Assembly: GCA_902772745.1 (NCBI GenBank)
Contig: CACYBV010000310.1
Coordinates: forward strand, 1 to 8,282
DNA from: an uncultured Eubacteriales bacterium
Lineage (GTDB): Bacteria > Bacillota > Clostridia > Lachnospirales > Lachnospiraceae
Direction: 5' to 3'
DNA: 8,282 nt
Shown: positions 1-6,217 of the stretch, piece by piece
Numbering within the stretch: the stretch's first letter is position 1
How the letters are laid out: each line of letters begins with the position of its first letter
The notes under the pieces: model-generated
What the model saw: the letters and a program-made list of their open reading frames with translations, nothing else
Databases searched by the model: none
Told to the model about the DNA's origin: nothing
Translations under genes and position numbers: made by a program

Positions 1-2
1 AA

Positions 3-1760
3 AAAATCCGCATACCGATCGACAGTACATCCAGAAAAAAAATCTCAAAAGCCTCGGACGTGATTGAAAATGATGTGATGAAAAACGTGCTTCGCAAAGG
101 TACCCTGGAGAATCTCAGGAAAGGCTATACGGTTCTTGGACTTCTGCAGGCCAAAATCGCGATGGAATGCGGCAGAGATTATGAAAATATACTGAATTCC
201 CTGCCCGGGGATGAGGAGAACCGGGAGGAAAAGGCAGAATATCTTCACTTGACGGGAAACTATAATAAAACAATCATTTTAAGCAAATCGTTCAAGGATC
301 TCCAGAACAATTACTATATGGGCACTTCTTTTTACACGGAAAAAATGATGGAAAAATCTCCGATTCCGAACGTGGACGCATTAAAATCAATGACAATCGG
401 GGAATTTCTGGATGCAGGCTTCAACAGCCCGAAAGAGCAGGAATACTTTTTGGCCGAGGCCAAAGAAAGGGGGCTTCCCTGTACCAGAGAGACAAATGCC
501 TATGATTATTTCAAAAAAAAGCTGGAGGGGGAGCAGCAGAAGCAGAAAAACCAGAATCCCGATTACAAAATCAAAACAGTGACGGACAAAAATATTTATA
601 AAGCTGCGGCAATCCGGTACATGCAGGACCTGATGCGGGAAGTGACGTCGCTGAGCTCGAATATGGTGCGTGAGAACCTGAGCGAGAAAGACAGAAAAAC
701 TTTTGATCAGGGCATGAAGCTTCTGAACCGAAGGGAATACAGTCCTCCGGAGCCGATCAAAAAATGGGTGAAGGAAACCGGATGGCCGATGTATATTAAA
801 AAGCGGGCGGACAATATCAATGATCAGTTTCAGGTATTTTCTGAAGAAGCGGACAGAAGAGAGCCTTATCGGATAGAGGAGGATTCCGTATTTTCCAGGA
901 CTTATGGAAACCATCTTGGTGAAAACGCATCGGCCTATGAGAGATTCCTGTGCCGGCATATCGGTGCAAAGGCAATCATGGACACTCCGGCAAAGCAGCG
1001 CGAGCATCTTGCGATGTTTTTTTCGGCAAACGAGTGGAACCTGAAAAATCCAGACCACTTTGACGCGGAAGCTGTTCAGAAGAACGCAAAAAGCTACCTG
1101 AAGATGGACATTTTTAAAAATTTCTCCGATGCCGAAGTCACGAGAGCCCTGACGACAAGAGAACGTGCGACGGAAGCGCCTCATGCCATGCTGAGGAAAA
1201 AATACGGCGTACCGGAAAACGAACGCGCGGAATATATACGGAAGATGAAGGAACTTTCGGAATCGATGGTTCCTTCAAAAGGGCAGTCCGAGAAGTACAC
1301 GGCGATGAAGAATGCCGTGGACTCGATCGCAGCGCTGAATCCGGAGGACCCGGATATCGAATCAAAGCTGATCCGCGCGAACGGTAATCTTCTCGGACAT
1401 ACAATAGACTATACCAAAGGCAAGAAAAGCATGCGGAGATTCCGGACGAGCCAGGACCGTTTCGACAACAGTATCGACGTGCTTGCAGTCGCACATGAGC
1501 ATGTCCCGGGCTTCCGCAGATTCGCAAAACAGGTTGTGGACAGGACAAATGAAGTCAGAAAAGTGCATCGCGGCGACGAAAACTACATCGATCTTTCCAG
1601 GTACGGCACGAAGCGGGCGCTTCAGCACGTTCCGAAGAATGCTCCGGCTTATGGGAAGAGGATCGATGCAGATGTGAACGCCCGGCTTAAGAAAGCCGGT
1701 TTCGATCCGGAACAACTGAAGAAGGAAAGCGAAGAGGCCGGACCGCTGAATCTTGGCTGA
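3..1760 (+). CDS. Unrecognised large hypothetical protein, 5' end outside window
   Basis: I do not recognise this protein. The frame is open to the left edge (585 codons visible before TGA at 1758-1760). The first possible starts, GTG at 60 and ATG at 78, have no Shine-Dalgarno sequence, so the true start is probably upstream of the window. The visible protein is hydrophilic and rich in Lys, Glu, Arg and Asn. It has no obvious membrane segment, no Cys-rich or nucleotide-binding motif, and a Gln/Lys-rich stretch (EGEQQKQKNQN) that looks like a linker. The C-terminal third is more basic and includes a segment around GKKSMRRFRTSQDRFDNS. Base composition drifts: about one third GC at 241-300, and clearly higher after about 1130, where it resembles the neighbours. 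A strong hairpin follows the stop, so it is probably the last gene of its transcript. Coding status is well supported by length and codon pattern; function is unknown. Confidence 0.8.
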   Translation, partial: KIRIPIDSTSRKKISKASDVIENDVMKNVLRKGTLENLRKGYTVLGLLQAKIAMECGRDYENILNSLPGDEENREEKAEYLHLTGNYNKTIILSKSFKDLQNNYYMGTSFYTEKMMEKSPIPNVDALKSMTIGEFLDAGFNSPKEQEYFLAEAKERGLPCTRETNAYDYFKKKLEGEQQKQKNQNPDYKIKTVTDKNIYKAAAIRYMQDLMREVTSLSSNMVRENLSEKDRKTFDQGMKLLNRREYSPPEPIKKWVKETGWPMYIKKRADNINDQFQVFSEEADRREPYRIEEDSVFSRTYGNHLGENASAYERFLCRHIGAKAIMDTPAKQREHLAMFFSANEWNLKNPDHFDAEAVQKNAKSYLKMDIFKNFSDAEVTRALTTRERATEAPHAMLRKKYGVPENERAEYIRKMKELSESMVPSKGQSEKYTAMKNAVDSIAALNPEDPDIESKLIRANGNLLGHTIDYTKGKKSMRRFRTSQDRFDNSIDVLAVAHEHVPGFRRFAKQVVDRTNEVRKVHRGDENYIDLSRYGTKRALQHVPKNAPAYGKRIDADVNARLKKAGFDPEQLKKESEEAGPLNLG

Positions 1761-1769
1761 GCAAAATAG

Positions 1770-1809
1770 GACGGGGTACATCTGCCGAAAATGGCAGCTG
1801 TGCCCCGTC
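1770..1809 (+). terminator. Stable hairpin downstream of the hypothetical gene
   Basis: GACGGGG (1770-1776) pairs with CCCCGTC (1803-1809). The next four positions pair with one G-U wobble, one mismatch follows, and CTGCC (1782-1786) pairs with GGCAG (1793-1797) around a six-base GAAAAT loop. It begins ten bases after the stop codon. No T-run follows on the + strand; on the - strand the hairpin is followed by CTATTTTGC. It may be a terminator or a 3'-end stabilising structure; the missing U-tract lowers certainty. Confidence 0.55.
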
Positions 1810-1831
1810 GCCCGCTGCGTGAATTTTCAAG

Positions 1832-1860
1832 TTGCGGATTCCGGCGGGATATGCTATGAT
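1832..1860 (+). promoter_or_regulatory. Promoter of the cyclase-alpha-xylosidase operon
   Basis: The -35 element TTGCGG (1832-1837), a 17-base spacer and the -10 element TATGAT (1855-1860) preceded by TGC (extended -10) form a good housekeeping-type promoter. Transcription would begin near 1867, about 30 bases before the ATG at 1898. A short palindrome, TGAA-TT-TTCA (1820-1829), lies just upstream of the -35 and could be part of an operator, but it is too short to rely on. Confidence 0.6.
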
Positions 1861-1897
1861 CGGATCAACAAATATTGTGTCGGGAGGACATAGGAAC

Positions 1898-2650
1898 ATG
1901 TATAAACTCTGGGACGCTTTGAATGAAGTAAAAAAACTGAAATGGGTGGAGCTTTCCCACTCGCTGAATAACGACAGCCCCTATTGGTCGGGAATACCCG
2001 AGGGTTCGGTGGAGCTCTCCAGGACCGTATTCGACTGGGGCAACCCGATGCTCGAATGTCTGATCCAGACCTTCAAGTTCCCCGGTCAGTTCGGAACGCA
2101 CATTGACTTCCCGGGCCACTTCGTGAAAGGCGCGCCGCTTTCCGAAAAGTACGGCGTGAAGGACGCGGTTTTCCCGCTGTGCGTGATCGACATTACGGAC
2201 AAGGTCAAAGAGGATGTGCACTACTCGGTGCAGCCTGAGGACCTTATGGCCTGGGAAGAAAAGTACGGTCCGATCCCGGACGGCGCGTTCGTGGCGCTTC
2301 GGACGGACTGGTACAAAAACTGGCCGGATATGGATAAACTTTCCGGTATTTTAGAGGACGGCTCCGAGAACTTCCCGGGCTGGTCGCTTCCTGCGCTGAA
2401 GTACATCTATGAAGTCCGGAATGCGGCCGCAAACGGCCATGAAACGCTCGATACGGATGCTTCGAAGGAGGCAGCCGCAGCAGAAGATCTCGCCTGCGAG
2501 CGCTATGTACTGCAGCAGGGAAAATTACAGGTTGAAGTCCTGAAAAACCTCGATCAGGTTGCACCGGCGGGCGCTATCCTGGTCGCGCTCTGGCCGAGAT
2601 TCGAAGGCGCGACGGGACTTCCGGTCAGATGCTTTGCGATTACGGAATGA
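1898..2650 (+). CDS. Cyclase-family metal-dependent hydrolase (KynB-like fold)
   Basis: A 250-residue protein of the cyclase/kynurenine formamidase-like family (Pfam Cyclase, COG1878), cytosolic hydrolases that bind a divalent metal and open amide or lactone bonds. The signature FGTHIDFPGH gives metal ligands H68, D70 and H74. Family features follow: FVALRTDW (131-138), FPGW (159-162), a GHETLDTD block (180-187), E213 before the NLDQV stretch, and a C-terminal GLPVRCFAI. The start at ATG 1898 is chosen because GGGAGGA (1882-1888) lies nine bases upstream; the longer frame back to TTG 1832 would begin inside the -35 element. By my remembered alignment to Bacillus KynB, the catalytic/metal His of the H-x11-E motif is replaced by E201 (E201-x11-E213), and no tryptophan-degradation gene is nearby. 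A true kynurenine formamidase role is therefore unlikely and the substrate is unknown. It is first in an operon with the alpha-xylosidase gene. Confidence 0.88.
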   Translation: MYKLWDALNEVKKLKWVELSHSLNNDSPYWSGIPEGSVELSRTVFDWGNPMLECLIQTFKFPGQFGTHIDFPGHFVKGAPLSEKYGVKDAVFPLCVIDITDKVKEDVHYSVQPEDLMAWEEKYGPIPDGAFVALRTDWYKNWPDMDKLSGILEDGSENFPGWSLPALKYIYEVRNAAANGHETLDTDASKEAAAAEDLACERYVLQQGKLQVEVLKNLDQVAPAGAILVALWPRFEGATGLPVRCFAITE

Positions 2651-2682
2651 GATAAGACTTATAAACACAGGAGGACATTGTT

Positions 2683-4983
2683 ATGCAGTACGAAAACGGC
2701 TGCTGGCTCAATAAGGAAGGCGTTCACGCCTTCTGGCCGAAACAGGCATTGCAGATCGAAATCGACGGCCACAAGGTCCGCTTTTTAGGACCGGAGGCCT
2801 ATATAAACGGACACGGCTCGACACTCGGCGGTATTGTTCTGACGATCAGCGTGACGACCCCCGCGCCGGAGGTGATCCGGGTGCAGGCTGTCCGTCACAT
2901 CGGCGGCATAAATAATGGCCCGGAATTCCCGCTGAATCTGGACGAAAACTCGCCGATTGACGCGGAGGAGACAGAGGACGCGGTAATCGTGCGTTCGGGA
3001 AACCTCGCGCTCACGATCACGAAGGATCCCTTCACCATGAGCTTTACGCGTGACGGGCAGGTGATTACGAAGAGCACCCAGCGCGACCTTGCCTTTATCA
3101 AAGAAAACTGGACCGGTTTTATGTACGACCAGCCCGGTAATTCATGGATGTCCGAGCGGCTTTCGCTTTCGGTCGACGAGCAGATTTACGGTCTCGGCGA
3201 ACGCTTCGGGACCTTTGTCAAAAACGGTCAGTCTGTCGTGATCCGAAACGAGGACGGCGGAACCTGTACCGAGCAGAGCTACAAGAACATTCCGTTCTAT
3301 CTTTCGAGCCGCGGCTACGGCGTCTTCGTGAATCATCCGGAAGCCGTGGAATTTGAGGTCGGAACCGAGCAGGTCAGTAAGATCGGATTTGCCGTGCAGG
3401 GAGAGAAACTGGATTATTTCGTGTTCAACGGCCCGGATCTTCGGGACGTTCTCAGGCGCTATACGGATCTCACAGGAAAGCCTGCTTTACCTGCACAGTG
3501 GACCTTTGGCCTGTGGCTGTCGACATCCTTTACGACAAGCTATGATACGGATACGGTCATGAGCTTTGTCAACGGGATGCTGGACCGCGGTATTCCGCTT
3601 TCGGTGTTCCATTTTGACTGCTGCTGGCTCCGGGACTTCCACTGGACCGACTTCATCTGGGACAGTAAGGTCTTCGAGGACCCGGCGGGGCTCATCGCGA
3701 AGATTCACGACCGGGGCATCAAGGTCTGCTGCTGGATCAATTCCTATGTCGGACAGGAGGGCGAGATCTTCAGAGAAGGCATGGAAAACGGATATTTCAT
3801 CAAGCGGAAGGACGGCTCGGTTTTCCAGTGGGATATGTGGCAGCCGGGCCTTGCGATCGTGGACTTCACGAATCCGGCGGCTGTAAAGTGGTATCAGGAT
3901 CAGCTGAAGAAGCTGATGGCGATCGGTGTCGACTGCTTCAAGACCGATTTCGGCGAAAGGATTCCGGATGAGGACGTCGTATACTTCGACGGCTCCGACC
4001 CGAAGAAGATGCATAATTTCTACACCTATCTCTATAACCAGACGGTGTTTAACGCGATTAAGGAAGTAAAGGGCGAAGAGGAAGCGGTCGTGTTTGCGCG
4101 GAGTGCGACAGCCGGCTCACAGAAGTTCCCGGTACACTGGGGCGGCGACTGCTGGTCCACCTACGACGGCATGTACCAGTCGATCCGCGGCGGACTGTCG
4201 TTCACCAGTTCCGGCTTCGGCTTCTGGGCACACGATATCGGCGGCTTCGAAGACAAATCGACGGCAGATGTATATAAGAGGTGGGTGGCTTTTGGCCTGC
4301 TCTCGACGCACAGCCGCCTGCACGGATCCTCCAGTTACCGCGTGCCGTGGCTCTATGACGAAGAGGCAGTGGACGTCTGCCGGTTCTTCACGAAGCTGAA
4401 ACTGTCACTTCTGCCGTATCTGTACTCGAGCGCGGTCAGGACGCACGAGACCGGCATTCCGATGATGCGCGCGACGGTTCTCGATTACCAGAACGACCGT
4501 GCGGTGCGTTATCTTGACCGTCAGTTTATCCTCGGGGACAAACTCCTCGTCGCTCCTGTCTTCAATGAGGAGGGCATCGCGAGCTGGTATCTGCCGAAGG
4601 AGAGCGGTCTCTGGACCAATTATCTCACGGGCGAGGAAAAGTACGGAAACTCGTGGTTTGAGGAGAAGATGGATTACTTCGGCATTCCGCTTTATGTGAA
4701 GCCGGATTCGATTATTCCGACCGCGATCGAAGCGCCGGACGTGAATGTCAGATTTGAGAAAAATGTGGAATTCAGGGTCTACCAGCTTTCGGATACGGCG
4801 GAGACCGCCGTATACCAGGACGGAAAGGAACTGTATTTCCTGAAACTCGAAAGAGAGGGCAATAAGGTTACTGTGAAGACCAACGCCGAAGGCTGCCGGA
4901 TCCGCTTCGTGAACGCGCCGGAAGTCGAGGTCGAAGCTTACTCGGGCATTGTGTCAGGGTCGGATCTTGTGGTGGAACTGTAA
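2683..4983 (+). CDS. yicI: GH31 alpha-xylosidase, YicI type
   Basis: A 766-residue cytosolic glycoside hydrolase family 31 enzyme, closely matching E. coli YicI (772 residues) along its whole length. It releases terminal alpha-D-xylose from isoprimeverose and xyloglucan oligosaccharides by a retaining mechanism. An N-terminal beta-sandwich (about 1-260) precedes the (beta/alpha)8 barrel and C-terminal beta domains (after about 600). The nucleophile is D422 in KTDFGERIP (YicI D416) and the acid/base is D489 in HWGGDCW (YicI D482). YLSSRGYGVFVNHPE and FWAHDIGGFE are also family-typical. F283 and C313 match the xylose-selecting F277 and C307 of YicI, but C314 replaces F308. There is no signal peptide. 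AGGAGGA (2669-2675) lies seven bases before the ATG. The gene starts 32 bases after the cyclase-family gene with no promoter between, so the two are probably co-transcribed. Substrate preference for xylose is inferred from family match; other alpha-glycosides are possible. Confidence 0.95.
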   Translation: MQYENGCWLNKEGVHAFWPKQALQIEIDGHKVRFLGPEAYINGHGSTLGGIVLTISVTTPAPEVIRVQAVRHIGGINNGPEFPLNLDENSPIDAEETEDAVIVRSGNLALTITKDPFTMSFTRDGQVITKSTQRDLAFIKENWTGFMYDQPGNSWMSERLSLSVDEQIYGLGERFGTFVKNGQSVVIRNEDGGTCTEQSYKNIPFYLSSRGYGVFVNHPEAVEFEVGTEQVSKIGFAVQGEKLDYFVFNGPDLRDVLRRYTDLTGKPALPAQWTFGLWLSTSFTTSYDTDTVMSFVNGMLDRGIPLSVFHFDCCWLRDFHWTDFIWDSKVFEDPAGLIAKIHDRGIKVCCWINSYVGQEGEIFREGMENGYFIKRKDGSVFQWDMWQPGLAIVDFTNPAAVKWYQDQLKKLMAIGVDCFKTDFGERIPDEDVVYFDGSDPKKMHNFYTYLYNQTVFNAIKEVKGEEEAVVFARSATAGSQKFPVHWGGDCWSTYDGMYQSIRGGLSFTSSGFGFWAHDIGGFEDKSTADVYKRWVAFGLLSTHSRLHGSSSYRVPWLYDEEAVDVCRFFTKLKLSLLPYLYSSAVRTHETGIPMMRATVLDYQNDRAVRYLDRQFILGDKLLVAPVFNEEGIASWYLPKESGLWTNYLTGEEKYGNSWFEEKMDYFGIPLYVKPDSIIPTAIEAPDVNVRFEKNVEFRVYQLSDTAETAVYQDGKELYFLKLEREGNKVTVKTNAEGCRIRFVNAPEVEVEAYSGIVSGSDLVVEL

Positions 4984-4994
4984 ATATTCAGCCG

Positions 4995-5070
4995 TCCCGA
5001 GTGAAACCGGGGGATTCCGTACGGTGAGATATCCGGATGGGATCCCCCGGTTCGTTTCACGCGCACGGGA
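4995..5070. terminator. Long imperfect hairpin in convergent intergenic region
   Basis: An 11-base GC-rich stem, 5005-5015 with 5042-5052, encloses a 26-base loop that itself contains CCGTACGG and ATCCGGAT. Outside it, after a bulge, GTGA (5001-5004) pairs with TCAC (5057-5060), and TCCCG (4995-4999) with CGGGA (5066-5070). It starts twelve bases after the yicI stop. No T-run follows in either direction, so it may act with the second hairpin downstream as a combined transcript end for the converging genes. Confidence 0.5.
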
Positions 5071-5086
5071 TGATACACTTTGGATG

Positions 5087-5121
5087 AAATCCCCCGGCTT
5101 TACCCGGGATGACGGGATTTT
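5087..5121. terminator. Second hairpin ending at the phosphatase stop codon
   Basis: AAATCCC (5087-5093) can pair with GGGATTT (5114-5120), enclosing an inner CCCGG (5093-5097) / CCGGG (5104-5108) stem with loop CTTTAC. On the + strand it ends in TTTT (5118-5121), a short U-tract, so it is a plausible intrinsic terminator for yicI transcripts. It touches the TAA of the opposite-strand phosphatase (5120-5122) and could also end that transcript. Confidence 0.5.
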
Positions 5122-6211
5122 AACCGCGGTACTCGAGACAGAGCATCGTGAGATCGTCGAACTGTTCCGCTTCGGCCACGAAATCGTCGACGGCTGTACG
5201 GACAGAAGAGACCGTCTCCTCCGGGCTCAGAGAGAGATCCCGGTTCAGGGTTTCGAGGAGACGTTCTGCACCGAACTGTTCGCGGTTCTGATTCATCGCT
5301 TCCATGACGCCGTCCGTGTAGAGGAAAAGCTTCTGGCCCGGGCTGAGCTGCCATTCGTATTCCCGGTATTCCTCATCCGGGAATACACCGACGGCGAAGC
5401 TGTGCTGCCCGTCGTTGATGATTTCGTAATGATCTCCGTCGGTCATCCGGATCGGATATTCATGGCCGGCGTTTGCGGCGGTGATTTTTCCTGTGGAAAT
5501 CTCCAGAACGCCGAACCAGACCGTGACGAAAAGCTCCATTTTATTGTTGGCGCATATCGCGTTGTTGGTCTCGTAAAGAGCGCGGGAGGGGCTCATTCCC
5601 TGCTTCGCGTTGTTGGCAAGGATGATCTTGGAAGCCATCATGAAGAGTGCGGCGGGAACGCCTTTTCCGCAGACGTCCGCGATGACGAGCCCGAGGTGAT
5701 CGCTGTCGATCAGGAAGAAATCGAAGAAGTCTCCGCCGACTTCCTTTGCGGGATCCATGCTGGCAAAAATACCGAATTCAGAACGGTCCGGATAAGCCGG
5801 GAAGGTGTTCGGAAGCATGCCTTCCTGGATCCTCGTCGCGATATTCAGTTCCGCACCGATGCGCTCTTTTTCCGCGGTGACCGTCTGCAGGTCGTCGATA
5901 TAGTTCTGCATGCGGCCGGTAAGGGAGCGGAAGGAGTCTGCAAGAAGCTGCGTTTCATCGCCTGTGCCCGGGTTCCAGTCGAAAGAAAGACTGTCTCCTT
6001 CAACTTTGCCGACCTCCTGCGTCAGCTTTTCGATCGGACGAACGATGTGCCGCGACAACAGATAGGAGATCAGAAGCGTCAAAAGAACCGCCAGGGCAGT
6101 AACCGCAAAAAGCACCAGAAGGGATTTTCGGATATGTGCGCTGGTGTCCGAAACCGCCTTTTCCGATACGGTGTTCAGGATCTGGTACAGCGCCCTTGTC
6201 GGACTTTGCAC
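5120..6211 (-). CDS. C-terminal part of sensor phosphatase: TM, HAMP, SpoIIE/PP2C
   Basis: The 363 codons counted from GTG 6211 hold one membrane segment (about 30-53), a HAMP linker beginning SRHIVRPIEKL (about 53-105), a connector with the RsbU/SpoIIE-class ELNIATRIQEGMLP pattern (121-134), and a PPM/SpoIIE serine phosphatase domain (about 140-360). The metal-binding positions are present: D161 in VGGDFFDF, D179 in ADVCGKG, D300 in LYTDG, and D352/D353 in FDDLT. Such enzymes dephosphorylate anti-anti-sigma (STAS) proteins at the inner membrane face. This frame is continuous with the upstream sensor reading frame except for one TAA (6215-6217) and a GAA codon, so it is very likely the second half of one protein. 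The GTG has no Shine-Dalgarno sequence, and a start there would leave about 29 residues before the membrane segment that normally belong outside the cell. Whether it is translated separately, by readthrough, or not at all cannot be decided here. Confidence 0.85.
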   Translation of the reverse strand: MQSPTRALYQILNTVSEKAVSDTSAHIRKSLLVLFAVTALAVLLTLLISYLLSRHIVRPIEKLTQEVGKVEGDSLSFDWNPGTGDETQLLADSFRSLTGRMQNYIDDLQTVTAEKERIGAELNIATRIQEGMLPNTFPAYPDRSEFGIFASMDPAKEVGGDFFDFFLIDSDHLGLVIADVCGKGVPAALFMMASKIILANNAKQGMSPSRALYETNNAICANNKMELFVTVWFGVLEISTGKITAANAGHEYPIRMTDGDHYEIINDGQHSFAVGVFPDEEYREYEWQLSPGQKLFLYTDGVMEAMNQNREQFGAERLLETLNRDLSLSPEETVSSVRTAVDDFVAEAEQFDDLTMLCLEYRG

Positions 6212-6214
6212 TTC

Positions 6215-6217
6215 TTA
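6215..6217 (-). other. In-frame TAA splitting one sensor phosphatase gene
   Basis: On the - strand the codons read CTT TCC CAG TAA GAA GTG CAA. The sensor part and the HAMP-phosphatase part lie in exactly the same frame on either side of this single stop, with no bases gained or lost. Together they would make about 714 codons with the standard TM-dCache-TM-HAMP-SpoIIE order. A single base change from GAA, CAA or AAA would create the stop. It may be a recent nonsense mutation (pseudogene), a sequence error, or a site of readthrough or reinitiation. Confidence 0.9.

Noticed and set aside
60..80. GTG 60 or ATG 78 as the start of the first gene
   Set aside because: Neither has a ribosome binding site, and the same frame remains open to the left edge, so the gene most likely begins outside the window.
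387..1184. 265-codon - strand open frame inside the first gene
   Set aside because: Antisense to a longer + frame with better codon pattern; no ribosome binding site or recognisable domain.
1832..1897. Longer start (TTG 1832) for the cyclase-family gene
   Set aside because: TTG 1832 is the -35 element of a good promoter, and the likely transcription start is downstream of it. ATG 1898 has a well-placed Shine-Dalgarno sequence.
3487..4014. 175-codon - strand open frame inside yicI
   Set aside because: It lies entirely opposite the catalytic barrel of a well-supported GH31 gene and has no independent support.
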